Notes: generated by a model from the sequence alone, not told the origin. Shown: positions 26,526-35,081, numbered from the stretch's first letter. The stretch: DNA of 64,000 bases from an uncultured Campylobacter sp. (GCF_905373215.1 NZ_CAJPRT010000004.1:1-64000); one strand, 5' to 3'. Translations and numbers: made by a program.

Positions 26526-27191
26526 ATGATATATCTTTGCGGCGATACGCACGGAATAAACGAGATCAGCAAAATAACGAACAAGGCCTTTGCGGGCGGG
26601 CTTAGCGCCGATGATTTCGTCATCGTGCTCGGGGATTTTGGGCTGTTTTGGAGCGAGCGGATAGATGAGTTTATGGCGCGCAAAAATATAGAAAGATATT
26701 TCCCCGCCACGCTTCTTTTCATAGACGGCAACCACGAAAATTTTGATATGTTGGATCAGCTGCCGCGCGAGCGGAAATTTGGCGGCACCGTGAGCGTGGG
26801 CGGCGAGAATATTTTTTGGCTGCGGCGCGGCGAAATTTACGAGATTGCGGAGCGATATTTTTTGTGTTTCGGCGGCGCGCTTAGCGTCGATAAGGCACAT
26901 CGGATACCGGGGCTTAGCTGGTGGGCGCGCGAGATTCCAAGCGAGGAGGAGTTTGCTTGTGCTATGCAAAATGCGCGCGATTTCATCGCCGCGGGCGGGC
27001 GGATCGATGCGGTGCTAAGCCACACGGCGCCGTGGTTTGCGATGAAATTTTTAAAAGAATACCTTTGGTGCGGCAAAAGTACCCCCGATAAAACGTCTGA
27101 GTATTTAGAGCGGATCTTTAAGTTCGTAAGGCCCGCGCGGTGGTATTTCGGGCACTTTCACGGCGATAAGAAATTCCACGCGCAGGGCTGA
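26526..27191 (+). CDS. Metallophosphoesterase, C-terminus apparently cut by an in-frame TGA
   Basis: The 221-residue calcineurin-like phosphoesterase starts at ATG 26526 behind aaaggag. Metal-binding motifs appear in order: GDTHG (6-10), GDFGLFW, GNHEN, SHTAPW and GHFHGD near the end. The frame stops at TGA 27189, but the same phase continues FYLCYDEILKFED to TAG at 27231-27233. That segment resembles the usual C-terminal strand of these enzymes (CLYDEI-like), so the TGA may be a recent nonsense change. No SECIS-like hairpin follows it. Substrate is unknown. Confidence 0.8.
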   Translation: MIYLCGDTHGINEISKITNKAFAGGLSADDFVIVLGDFGLFWSERIDEFMARKNIERYFPATLLFIDGNHENFDMLDQLPRERKFGGTVSVGGENIFWLRRGEIYEIAERYFLCFGGALSVDKAHRIPGLSWWAREIPSEEEFACAMQNARDFIAAGGRIDAVLSHTAPWFAMKFLKEYLWCGKSTPDKTSEYLERIFKFVRPARWYFGHFHGDKKFHAQG

Positions 27192-27349
27192 TTTTATCTC
27201 TGCTACGATGAAATTTTAAAATTTGAGGACTAGCCTTGGGCTCACAGCAGCGAAATTTAGGGCTTTGCAAACGGCGAAATCGCCCATAAATTTTAAATGC
27301 TTAGGCGCGCGAAATTGAGCTTTTATATTAAAATTTAAGCTAGATCTGC

Positions 27350-27355
27350 TACAAT
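27350..27355 (+). promoter_or_regulatory. -10 box TACAAT for the SelW-like gene
   Basis: TACAAT lies 27 bases before the ATG at 27383, with T/A-rich sequence (ttttatattaaaattt) upstream. Confidence 0.5.
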
Positions 27356-27382
27356 GTGGCACTTTTTTAGAAAGGAATAAAG

Positions 27383-27616
27383 ATGAAGGTTGTAATTACT
27401 TATTGTAATTCTTGATCTTATAGGCCGCAAGCTCTCCGTGTGAGAGATGAAATAACAGGCGTCTATAAGGATGCAGTTGTCGAGTTGGTCCCTGGTGGCA
27501 GCGGAGACTTTCTAGTAGAAGTTGACGGCAGAAAGCTTTTCTTCAATAAAGATTTTGCTAAGCCTCGTTTCCCAAGTGAAGGTGAAATTTTAAATCTAAT
27601 TAAAGTTGCAGCCTAG
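27383..27616 (+). CDS. SelW-like (Rdx-family) selenoprotein, UGA at codon 11
   Basis: ATG at 27383 behind aaagga opens a frame of 77 codons to TAG at 27614, with one in-frame TGA at 27413-27415. Read as Sec it gives MKVVITYCNSU then SYRPQALRVRDEI, ending in FPSEGEILNLIKVAA. The CxxU redox motif (C8, U11), the following YRPQAL, the GGSGDFLVEVDGRKLFF strand pair and the RFPSEGEI tail match the SelT/SelW/SelH (Rdx) thioredoxin-like family. A SECIS-like stem-loop begins one base after the TGA. A monocistronic unit with promoter and strong terminator. It is probably a cytoplasmic thiol/selenol oxidoreductase; its partner is unknown. Confidence 0.9.
27413..27469 (+). promoter_or_regulatory. Candidate bacterial SECIS element in the SelW-like gene
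   Basis: After the UGA, CTTATAG (27417-27423) pairs perfectly with CTATAAG (27463-27469). Then GCC (27424-27426) pairs with GGC (27458-27460). At the top CTCTC (27432-27436) pairs with GAGAG (27442-27446) around loop CGTGT. The layout is the same as the fdhA element. Confidence 0.75.
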
Positions 27617-27622
27617 CTCAAA

Positions 27623-27663
27623 GCCCGAAAGCGGGTCGTAAGATTTGCTTTCGGGCGTTTTTT
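27623..27663 (+). terminator. Rho-independent terminator of the SelW-like gene
   Basis: GCCCGAAAGC (27623-27632) pairs perfectly with GCTTTCGGGC (27647-27656), followed by GTTTTTTAT. Confidence 0.9.
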
Positions 27664-27857
27664 ATACTCAAATTTCATATCCGTAAATTTAATCGTAAAA
27701 CCATCCTAAATTTTGCAAAAATCAGCGCTGCGTAAAGCTTAGACTAAATTATCCCGCATTTCAGTCAATTTGAAAAGTTATTTTAATCAAAATTTATGCG
27801 AAGATCGCAGTTTAAATTTTATCGCTCGGAGTTTATAAATTTTAAAAGAAAGAGGAA

Positions 27858-27885
27858 TTTTTGCGAAATCAAAATTTCGCAAAAA
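27858..27885. repeat. Symmetric hairpin between SelW-like gene and efp
   Basis: TTTTTGCGAAAT (27858-27869) pairs with ATTTCGCAAAAA (27874-27885), 12 perfect pairs, loop CAAA. The U-run is inside the stem on both strands; it may end efp transcription, 10 bases past its stop. Confidence 0.55.
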
Positions 27886-27894
27886 CAGGGGGGA

Positions 27895-28461
27895 TTATTT
27901 ATTTGCGCGCTCGATATACTCGCCGCGGATGGTATCTACGCGGATGACCTCGCCTTCGAGTACGTGAAACGGGATCTGTACCACGGCGCCGGTCTCAAGC
28001 GTGGCGGGCTTTTTATTGCTGCCCTGAGTATCGCCGCGGAAATTCGGCGCAGTCTCTACGATCTTAAGCTCCACTACCTGCGGCACATCCACGCCGATCG
28101 CTTTGCCGTTATAAAACATAATATCCACCATCATGCCGTCAAGCATCCATTTTTTTGCCTCGCCCACGTCCTCGTCGCTAATCGCGATCTGTTCGTAGCT
28201 ATCGGTATCCATAAACTGACACGCCTCGCCGTCGTCGTAGAGATACTGCATCTCTTTTTCCTCAAGATTCGGAGCTTCGCATTTATCGCCCGCGTGGAAG
28301 GTCTTTTCAAGCACCTTGCCATCGATGAAAGATTTTATTTTAACGCGCACGAAAGCAGGTCCTTTGCCCGGTTTTACGTGTTGGTATTCTATGATTTTAA
28401 ACGGAATTCCGTCCACCTCGATTTTTAGACCTTTTTTTAGATCGCCCATTGAATAAGCCAT
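27895..28461 (-). CDS. efp: Translation elongation factor P
   Basis: EF-P rescues ribosomes stalled at polyproline runs. The product is 188 residues from ATG at 28461, behind ggagaaattt; an upstream extension to 28563 lacks an RBS. The KOW-like N-terminal domain starts MAYSMGDLKKGLKIEVDGIP and carries the tip loop KPGKGPAFVRVK with the Lys that is modified in some bacteria, followed by two OB domains. The C-terminal end DTIRGEYIERANK fits the family. It is divergent from the DsbC-like gene. Confidence 0.95.
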   Translation of the reverse strand: MAYSMGDLKKGLKIEVDGIPFKIIEYQHVKPGKGPAFVRVKIKSFIDGKVLEKTFHAGDKCEAPNLEEKEMQYLYDDGEACQFMDTDSYEQIAISDEDVGEAKKWMLDGMMVDIMFYNGKAIGVDVPQVVELKIVETAPNFRGDTQGSNKKPATLETGAVVQIPFHVLEGEVIRVDTIRGEYIERANK

Positions 28462-28489
28462 AAATTTCTCCTTAAATTGATAGGGCGCG

Positions 28490-28495
28490 ATTATA
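28490..28495 (-). promoter_or_regulatory. -10 box TATAAT for efp
   Basis: TATAAT on the minus strand, 28 bases upstream of the efp ATG. It sits back to back with the TATAAT of the DsbC-like gene. Confidence 0.5.
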
Positions 28496-28516
28496 ACAAA
28501 TTTTATTTTAAATTGA

Positions 28517-28522
28517 TATAAT
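28517..28522 (+). promoter_or_regulatory. -10 box TATAAT for the DsbC-like gene
   Basis: TATAAT 27 bases before the ATG at 28550, with RBS aggggaggg between. Confidence 0.5.
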
Positions 28523-28549
28523 TGGCGAAATTTTAAGGGGAGGGAAGCT

Positions 28550-29290
28550 ATGAAAAAAATCATCTACGTTTTGGCTGCATGTGCGGCTTTTGTGCTTGGC
28601 GCTAATGCGAACGAAGCGGAGTTTGTAAAAAACCTAAAGCAAAGTCTAAATGATAAAAACGCTCAGCTCATCTCGATCGACAAGCTAAACTCGCTAAACG
28701 GGCTAAATTTACTGATCGTCCGCTCGGGCGATAAAAAGGAGGCGTTTTTGGCTAGCGACGACGGCAAAAGTTTAGTACTCGTAACAGAGGAGCCTAAGCT
28801 TGCGAACGCGGCGGACACGGCGCTGTTTAAGATGAGAACTCAAATTTTAAAGGACGCCAGGGACGCCGCCGCGCTTGAGCTGCTAAAGAGTATAGATCCC
28901 GCGAGATTTGCCTATATCGAGTCGTTTGATAAAAACAATCCCTATATGACCTACATCGTGGGCGATCCGGAGTGTCCGTATTGCGTCGAGGAGATGAAAA
29001 GGATCACGAAACACCTTCGCAACAGCAACGTAAAATTGATCTTTGCGCCGGTGCACGGCAAGAGCGCGTTTGTCAAATCGGCGCTGATTTTAAAGCGTCT
29101 AAAAGCCCTCTCTCCGAGCGATCAAAAGGGCGCGATCGACGTGATCGAGAAATACTATAACAAGGACGCGCAGGTAAGCGATGCGGACGTCTCAAAGGCC
29201 GAGCTTGACGCCGTGTATGCGGACACCAAGACGCTCTTTTCCAAAGGCGTGATCAAATCAGTCCCATACGTGATCAAGGTGAAAAAATAG
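28550..29290 (+). CDS. DsbC/DsbG-like periplasmic disulfide isomerase
   Basis: The 246-residue product has a Sec signal (MKKIIYVLAACAAFVLGANA) and is periplasmic. An N-terminal dimerisation-type region (~25-110) precedes a thioredoxin fold with the active site CPYC (C142-C145, in GDPECPYCVEEMKRI) and the cis-Pro segment KSVPYVIKV near the end. DsbC-type proteins correct wrong disulfides. CPYC is the motif of DsbC-like rather than DsbA proteins. It has its own promoter. Confidence 0.88.
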   Translation: MKKIIYVLAACAAFVLGANANEAEFVKNLKQSLNDKNAQLISIDKLNSLNGLNLLIVRSGDKKEAFLASDDGKSLVLVTEEPKLANAADTALFKMRTQILKDARDAAALELLKSIDPARFAYIESFDKNNPYMTYIVGDPECPYCVEEMKRITKHLRNSNVKLIFAPVHGKSAFVKSALILKRLKALSPSDQKGAIDVIEKYYNKDAQVSDADVSKAELDAVYADTKTLFSKGVIKSVPYVIKVKK

Positions 29291-29496
29291 TTTAAATTTG
29301 AGGAATTTAGGGCGCGAGGTTTGTGTGTGAGCAGCGCGAGTTTGCTCGCAGCAGTGCAAGTCGCGCGCAGCACAGCCACCCGCGCGAGCTGAAATTTAAC
29401 AAAATTCCGTCGCTTTAAAATTTCAAGCGGCGGAATTTAACTTTAAAATTAAGCTCTTGAAGCTTTGCCGTCAAATTTGAAAATATAAAATTTTTG

Positions 29497-30327
29497 CTAT
29501 CTAACCCTAATAACGCCGCCGTTTTCATTTAAAATTTTTGTAACTTCGGGCAATTTATATGTTTCCATGCATAATTCATCATTTTGGCTTGCGCCTTTTC
29601 GTATCTCCAAAATAGCGTTTTTACCCGTATCGATTGTGGTTATAGTAAAGCAGCTGACATAGCTCGTCGTGCCTAAGCTAATCAAGTTCGGAGTTATCTG
29701 CTCAACCGTCACGCTTGTTATCTTGTCTAGATTTTCGTCGAATCTACCTTGCGAGACGTAAAAATCAATATAGTCTTTTATCACGATTTGCAATTTTTTA
29801 GATAATGCCTCGCAGACCTCTTCTTTACTCATTTTGGGGGCTTTAGTGAAAAATTCTATCTCCTTTTTTAAAAGCCTACATTTTGGGCTAACTGCATCGC
29901 CTCTACATTCCTCCAGTAGATAAATCAGCCTATTTTTGGGTCTTGTAGAGTTTATCGGCAAATTTGTGGTAGCTAAAGACAGAAAGCATTCCACGTCGAA
30001 TTCCGTATTTCGCACCTCTTTGCGCTCGCACATAGCTTTGTGTTTTTCATCTTGCGCCTTTACCTCTTGCCTTGATGCTGCTTGCATCACGCTATTATAA
30101 TAGATTTTAAAATACGCCATGACGGCTCGTTCGCAGTTGTCGTAAATCTCTGCCGATTCTTTGGATAGATCGGCTAGGGCGCACGCCTTGGAGACGCTTT
30201 TTGCTTTATCTGGATTGGCGGCATAAAAATCCTCCGTTTGAATATCCTCTATTTCTCCCCTATCGCATCCAGCCAAGCTTAAGCTCAAAAGCACGCCTAA
30301 CGATACTGCCAAGACCATATTTTTCAT
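29497..30327 (-). CDS. Lipoprotein with pilin-like C-terminal module, function unknown
   Basis: The 276-residue product has a lipoprotein signal ending SLAGC. Four or more Cys lie in the middle of the mature part. The last ~65 residues (CFTITTIDTGKNAILEIRKG ... CMETYKLPEVTKIL) resemble the end of the protein at 42923-43582 (CFLISVDG ... CRGAYELPGVPKML). The shared pattern is CF-x-I, I-x-KG, C, Y-x-LP-x-V-x-K-x-L. The two look like members of one domain family. No known function; GC is lower than in the neighbouring genes. Confidence 0.7.
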   Translation of the reverse strand: MKNMVLAVSLGVLLSLSLAGCDRGEIEDIQTEDFYAANPDKAKSVSKACALADLSKESAEIYDNCERAVMAYFKIYYNSVMQAASRQEVKAQDEKHKAMCERKEVRNTEFDVECFLSLATTNLPINSTRPKNRLIYLLEECRGDAVSPKCRLLKKEIEFFTKAPKMSKEEVCEALSKKLQIVIKDYIDFYVSQGRFDENLDKITSVTVEQITPNLISLGTTSYVSCFTITTIDTGKNAILEIRKGASQNDELCMETYKLPEVTKILNENGGVIRVR

Positions 30328-30364
30328 GATAATTCCCTTATAATCATTTATTTTACGTCCGTAT

Positions 30365-31201
30365 TCAAAGTAAAATTTTAAAATCCTCGAGCGAGAAGAG
30401 TAAAATTTTATCGCTTTTTAGGCTTCGCAGCTCGCCGCTGAAGCCGCTTTTGGAAAACAGCGCGAGCAGATCGGGCGCGAGGTGCGCTTTTTCGCATTTG
30501 AGCATGAGCTCGTTTAGCACGTTTTTTGAAATTTTTCGCTCCTTGTATTTGCACTCGCCCGCGACGCAAAAGCTCTCAAATTTCGCGTAGATGTCGATCT
30601 CGACCTCTTTGTTCCAGAAGCTTGAAATTTGCGAAATCTCTAAATTTAAATACTTCGCGAGTAGCTCCTTGCTTAAAATTTCAAACCCGAGCCCCGCGTA
30701 AGCGTTGAAATCCGCTTTGATTAGGCTTAGCACGCGCCCTATCTCGCCGCGGCGTAGCGCGGGCAGGTTCGGCTCGATAAATCTAAACCAAAACCTCGCA
30801 AAGTTGCTGCTAAAATGGACTTTGTCAGTGATATGGTAGCGGCGCAGCGCGCGCGGGAGGCGGTCATTTTTGCGCTCTTTTTGTGCCCTTTGCTCGCTTG
30901 ATTTTTCGGTGATTAAAAACTTCGCGTTTATGAGATCTGCGGTGATTTTTTGCGCCGTAAATCGCGGCAAGATTTTTGAAATCCCTATTTTTTTGCGGTC
31001 GCTTCTAGCGAATTTCATCAGCGCTTTTTTGATCTGCTCTTCGTACTCGCCGCCAAATTTAAAGCGTTCACCGAGACGTTCAAAGCAGAGCAAAATTTCA
31101 TTTTCGATCGCTTCGAAAACGTCCGCGTAGCCGCTTATGCAGCCTATCTCATCAAATACGAAATGAAACTGCAAAATCGCGTCGATACCAGCATCGCCCA
31201 A
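30365..31201 (-). CDS. DUF234-domain protein, probable PD-(D/E)xK nuclease-like
   Basis: This 278-residue cytoplasmic protein starts at TTG 31201 (start uncertain, no clear RBS). The middle contains RYHITDKVHFSSNFARFWFRFIEPN, typical of the segment that follows the ATPase in the archaeal-type ATPase/DUF234 family. The C-terminus has KEVEIDIYAKFESFCVAGECKYKERK, an E-x-D ... ECK arrangement of PD-(D/E)xK nucleases. The ATPase domain itself is missing, so this is a stand-alone DUF234 form. It is divergent from the aminotransferase gene. Confidence 0.75.
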   Translation of the reverse strand: MGDAGIDAILQFHFVFDEIGCISGYADVFEAIENEILLCFERLGERFKFGGEYEEQIKKALMKFARSDRKKIGISKILPRFTAQKITADLINAKFLITEKSSEQRAQKERKNDRLPRALRRYHITDKVHFSSNFARFWFRFIEPNLPALRRGEIGRVLSLIKADFNAYAGLGFEILSKELLAKYLNLEISQISSFWNKEVEIDIYAKFESFCVAGECKYKERKISKNVLNELMLKCEKAHLAPDLLALFSKSGFSGELRSLKSDKILLFSLEDFKILL

Positions 31202-31269
31202 ATTTCGCGCAGTGTCTTTTAGCTCGTAAATTTCGCCCTCCTTGCGGGCGTAATTTTAGCGAGTTTGGA

Positions 31270-31275
31270 TATAAT
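31270..31275 (+). promoter_or_regulatory. -10 box TATAAT for the class-V aminotransferase
   Basis: TATAAT lies 25 bases before the TTG at 31300, giving a short leader that includes ttttggag. An upstream TTG at 31276 would overlap the expected transcript start, which supports the later start. Confidence 0.5.
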
Positions 31276-31299
31276 TTGCAAAAATTTTGGAGTCGCGCT

Positions 31300-32616
31300 T
31301 TGGATTTTGAAACGATCAAAGAAAATATTATCTTAAAAGAGGGGGTTAAATACTTCGATTGTGCCGCTTCGGGACTCGCGTACCGCCCTATAGAAGCGGA
31401 GATCGAGCGCGTGCTTGCAACATACGCCAACGTCCACTCCGCAGGCGGAGCGAGCGCCGAGATTACGAGCGATTACTACGAAAACGCAAGGGCCAAAATC
31501 AAAGAGCTTCTGGGCTGCGAAGAGCGCTACTACCTGATCTCGTGCGGTTTCGGCGCGACCGCGGCGATTAAGAAGCTTTGGGAAATTCTAGGCATCTACC
31601 TGCCGCCTGCGACGCGAGATAGGCTCGGCTTGCGGCGCGAGAGCATAAAAGAGCTGCCGCTTTTCATCATCTCGCCTTTTGAGCATCACTCCGTTGAAAT
31701 TAGCCTAAGGCGGGGGCTTTGCGAGGTAGTACGCGTGCCGCCGGACGGAAGCGGGCTGATGGATTTTTCGCGGCTGGGCGAAATTCTATCCGCAAATAAA
31801 GGGCGCGAAATTTACGGCGTACTTACCGCGGCATCGAACGTGACGGGGTTAAAGCTTGATTACAAGCGCGCTTACTTGATGCTCAAGGCGCACGGCGGGC
31901 GGTTGTTTGTGGACGCTAGCGCGCTCATCGCGCACGAAAATGTAGATCTCGGCTTTTGCGACGGAGTGTTTTTCGGCGCGCACAAGCTCTTGGGCGGGGT
32001 GGGTGCTAGCGGGATTTTGGCGGTGCGAAAGGAGCTTTTGTGCGGCGAGGAGCCGACATTTGCGGGAGGTGGCACGATCAAATACGCAGACGCCCAAACG
32101 CAGCGCTTTATAATCGACAAGGAGCGCTTGGAGGAAGCGGGCACGCCCGGCATCATCGCGCTGGTTCGAGCTTATCTTGCTCTAAAGCTTCGCAAAAGCG
32201 CGGGGTTAGAGGCGATCAAATCGCGCGAAGAGGCGATCTGTAGGCACTTCATAAGTGAAATTTCAAAAATCCCCGAGGTTGAAATTTACGGTAATCTCAC
32301 CGCGCCGCGCGTGCCGATCTTTGCTTTTAATATGCAAGGTCTCGGCGCAGACGCGCTAGCCGGGGTGCTCGGGCAGAAATTTGAGATCCAAACCCGCGCA
32401 GGTTGCGACTGTGCCGCGCCTTACGGCTTTGATCTGCTCGGCTTGCGACCCGATACCGAAATGTCGCGCAAACCCGCTTGGGTGCGGGCTAGCTTCTCGT
32501 TCATCCACGACGAAAGCGACGTGGATTTCTTGGCAGAGGCGCTAAGACAGATCGCTCAGATCCGCGATAAAATCACCTTTGTGGCGGGCAAATATCGCTG
32601 CGGCAACGTAAATTAG
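31300..32616 (+). CDS. Aminotransferase class V (cysteine desulfurase/selenocysteine lyase-like)
   Basis: This PLP enzyme is 438 residues from TTG 31300, chosen because ggag precedes it by 7 bases. NifS/CsdA-type features are YFDCAASGLAY at the start, SPFEHHSVEISLR, the PLP Lys in FFGAHKLLGGVGASG, and the mobile-loop Cys in RAGCDCAAPYG. Such enzymes take sulfur or selenium from cysteine or selenocysteine. A selenium-delivery role in this Sec-using organism is possible but only inferred; nothing in the sequence separates the two substrates. Confidence 0.85.
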   Translation: MDFETIKENIILKEGVKYFDCAASGLAYRPIEAEIERVLATYANVHSAGGASAEITSDYYENARAKIKELLGCEERYYLISCGFGATAAIKKLWEILGIYLPPATRDRLGLRRESIKELPLFIISPFEHHSVEISLRRGLCEVVRVPPDGSGLMDFSRLGEILSANKGREIYGVLTAASNVTGLKLDYKRAYLMLKAHGGRLFVDASALIAHENVDLGFCDGVFFGAHKLLGGVGASGILAVRKELLCGEEPTFAGGGTIKYADAQTQRFIIDKERLEEAGTPGIIALVRAYLALKLRKSAGLEAIKSREEAICRHFISEISKIPEVEIYGNLTAPRVPIFAFNMQGLGADALAGVLGQKFEIQTRAGCDCAAPYGFDLLGLRPDTEMSRKPAWVRASFSFIHDESDVDFLAEALRQIAQIRDKITFVAGKYRCGNVN

Positions 32617-33235
32617 GCTCGCGAAATTTGGTAGCAAGAGCCGCTTTTAAATTTTACGGCGCGGGGTTTTGCGACATAAAATTTTGTCGGGAAATTTCGC
32701 AGCGTAGAATTTTATGACTTGGAATTTTAAAGCGTAGAATTTTATGCGCGGCTCGGCAGCAGATACTCCGTTCTGATTGAGGCGTGAAATTCTTCGGCAT
32801 AAAATTTCGCGGCTTAGAATTTTGAAATTTTAAATTGCGGGCTGAATTCTAGCGGTAAATTTTGTGCTGAGGAGTTTTGCGCCGTGAAATTTGATCGGTA
32901 AAATTCCGTGCCGCGCGGATAAATTTTAACGCCACCAAATTTTAAAATTCCGAAATTTCAAAATTTCGCTATTTGAATGAGCTTCACAAATTTTGCATTT
33001 CGTAAACGCATGGAAAATTCTGCGCTGTGGAATTTGTGCCGTAAAATTTGAAATTCTGCAAAGCTGAATTTCGCTCGGCAGACTTCCGCGGCGAGAAATT
33101 TTATCGCAGAGCCATGGCGGCGAAAATTGACGCGCCCGCCCGAAAGCTGAATTAAGGCGCGAGCGCTTGCGATAAGAGTGCAAATTTTAAGAGGTGAAAT
33201 TCTGCGTCCTCAAAAGACGCAAAATTTCACCGAAT
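32617..33235. other. Gene-free stretch of degenerate AAATTT-centred repeats
   Basis: Variants of gcgTAAAATTTcgcgg recur about every 15-30 bases, mixed with GAATTTTA forms. An exact 16-base direct repeat, AGCGTAGAATTTTATG, lies at 32701-32716 and 32731-32746 (30-base period). No coding frame is convincing. Confidence 0.6.
32701..32746 (+). repeat. Exact 16-nt direct repeat with 30-nt period
   Basis: AGCGTAGAATTTTATG occurs at 32701 and again at 32731, separated by acttggaattttaa, which itself resembles the repeat core. Confidence 0.75.
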
Positions 33236-35059
33236 TTACTCGCCGAACTCCTTCTGCAGTCTATAAACCTTATCGTAATCGACCCCCTCGATGATGCGCG
33301 GACGCGAGGCGTTAAAATCAGCATTGATCACCGAGCGAGCGGGATCGTACTCGGGCAGGTCGGTCATCTCTAAAATTTCTGCGATCGCGTGGATGAGATC
33401 GTCGTTTAAAAACGGCCTGTCTTTGGCTGCGGCGATACGCGCCCAAAGATCCGCGTTTTGCTCTTTAAACTTATCCGACGCCATGAAAATCAGCGGGATT
33501 TCGAGTGTGAAGCGGTTGATGCCGCCGTGGATCAGCTTGCCGCGGTATTGATAAAGGCTCTGGGCGTGGTCGCTGAAATAGACTATCAGCGTGTTGTCGC
33601 TTGCAAAAATTTTATAAATTTCGCTTACGATAAAATCGTTGTAAGCCACGGTATTTAGGTAGTGCGCGAGCTCTTTTTTCTGCCCCTCATCAAGTGGCTC
33701 GCGCGAGATATCCGCGGCGCTAAATTTAGCAAAGCTTTTGGGATAGCGAAACTCGTAGCTAGGGTGCGAACCCATCAGATGAAGGATGAAAAATTTATCC
33801 TTTTTCTGCGTGCCGTTTACCTCTGCGGCGGAGCTTTCGTCCTTGCGCGCAAGAGGCAATTTTCTCGCGCCCGATTTGAAATTTTTTATACTCGGAAGCA
33901 TAACTTCGTCGAGCGAGTAGGCGTATTTGTAAACCGGGATCTGATTCGTAAAGTCCGAGTGATCCGTCATCTGCGCGCTCGCGCCGCTTGCGACCGCCCA
34001 CTGCCCGTAGCGCTCCTGGTTGCTGATCCAAAAGGTCTCGTAGTTTGCGAGCCGCGCGAGATTTACGATGTCGAGATTGGCACTCCACGGGCGCTGCTTT
34101 TCGCTCTCGTAATTTCCGAAATTTAGCACGTATTTTAACACGTCGTTGGTCTTAGCGCCCGGCGAGACGACGTCGCTAAAGGCGATTAAATTTCCGCTTT
34201 GCTCAAGCGCTTGCAGATTCGGTGTAGTGGGCAGATAGTAGCCGTATAGGCTCATGAAATTTCGCTGCAGGCTCTCTCCGATGATGAAAACGACGTTTGA
34301 GATGCGGTTTGGCGCGGTTTTATGCGAATGCGAGGCGTAAATGCTTTGGTATCCGGCTTGCAGCTCGCGCACGCTTTTAAAATCGGCGCCGAAATAATCC
34401 TTCGTAACGAAAGCAAAGTTGTAAATCGGAATTTTATTTAGCGCGATTATGATGCTGGCGCGCATTTTCGAGCTTTTGGCTACGTAGCTTTTAAATGCCG
34501 CATGCGCGATAAAAACGAGCAAGCTAAGTAAAAAAAATAGCTTTATCGCGCGACATAGCTTCATTCGCGCTCGCTGGCTCACTCTAAGTCTAAGAGCGGC
34601 GATGACGAATACTAAAAGCGCTAAAAAAGCCGCAATAAGTTTGAAATTTAAAAACGCATGCGCGAACTCAAAGGCCTCCTTGGGCGTCGTTTGCACTAGC
34701 GCGTCCAGCGTGCCGTGCGAGTAGGTAAGCTCCAGGCTAAAGATCAAAAAAATCTGAGCGATCGCGAAGGCTACGTTTAGCGCCAGAAGTGCAAAGGCGA
34801 GAATTTTATATAGCCTGGCGCTGTAAAAGCTGAGCGCATAAAGCGCGAAAAAAAGTATCGTCACGCCGCAGATCGCAGACGCTGCGAAAAACAGCGCCTG
34901 CGCAGAGAGCAGCTCACCGCCGCGCGCGATAAGAAGCAACCCGAGCGCTAAATTTAATACCAAAACTAGCACGTATGCGTTTAACACTGCGCCGTCAAAT
35001 ACCGATAGGAGGCTGAATCTGTCTTTTAAAAATGCGCCGATATTTTTTGCTAGGCTCAT
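33236..35059 (-). CDS. Phosphoethanolamine transferase, sulfatase family (EptA/EptC-like)
   Basis: This 607-residue inner-membrane enzyme adds phosphoethanolamine to lipid A, core sugars or, in C. jejuni, also flagellar and N-glycan targets. Five hydrophobic helices fill residues ~20-205. The periplasmic sulfatase-like domain has VVFIIGESLQRNFMSLYGY (the GES residue is the presumed nucleophile), HLMGSHPSYEFRYP, and YFSDHAQSLYQYRGKLIHGG with metal-binding Asp/His. The uppP gene lies 22 bases downstream on the same strand. It usually confers polymyxin resistance. Confidence 0.9.
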   Translation of the reverse strand: MSLAKNIGAFLKDRFSLLSVFDGAVLNAYVLVLVLNLALGLLLIARGGELLSAQALFFAASAICGVTILFFALYALSFYSARLYKILAFALLALNVAFAIAQIFLIFSLELTYSHGTLDALVQTTPKEAFEFAHAFLNFKLIAAFLALLVFVIAALRLRVSQRARMKLCRAIKLFFLLSLLVFIAHAAFKSYVAKSSKMRASIIIALNKIPIYNFAFVTKDYFGADFKSVRELQAGYQSIYASHSHKTAPNRISNVVFIIGESLQRNFMSLYGYYLPTTPNLQALEQSGNLIAFSDVVSPGAKTNDVLKYVLNFGNYESEKQRPWSANLDIVNLARLANYETFWISNQERYGQWAVASGASAQMTDHSDFTNQIPVYKYAYSLDEVMLPSIKNFKSGARKLPLARKDESSAAEVNGTQKKDKFFILHLMGSHPSYEFRYPKSFAKFSAADISREPLDEGQKKELAHYLNTVAYNDFIVSEIYKIFASDNTLIVYFSDHAQSLYQYRGKLIHGGINRFTLEIPLIFMASDKFKEQNADLWARIAAAKDRPFLNDDLIHAIAEILEMTDLPEYDPARSVINADFNASRPRIIEGVDYDKVYRLQKEFGE

Positions 35060-35081
35060 GAAATTCCTTTGATGATTGCGT

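Noticed and set aside
27189..27191. UGA of the metallophosphoesterase as selenocysteine
   Set aside because: No stem-loop like the other two follows, and the family has no known Cys/Sec catalytic residue there.
27796..28428. 210-codon plus-strand open frame over efp
   Set aside because: It is fully antisense to efp, which has clear family identity, RBS and promoter.
32617..33235. CRISPR array
   Set aside because: Copies are degenerate, units vary in length and there are no unique equal-length spacers; no cas gene in the window.
33662..34126. 154-codon plus-strand open frame
   Set aside because: Shadow of the phosphoethanolamine transferase.
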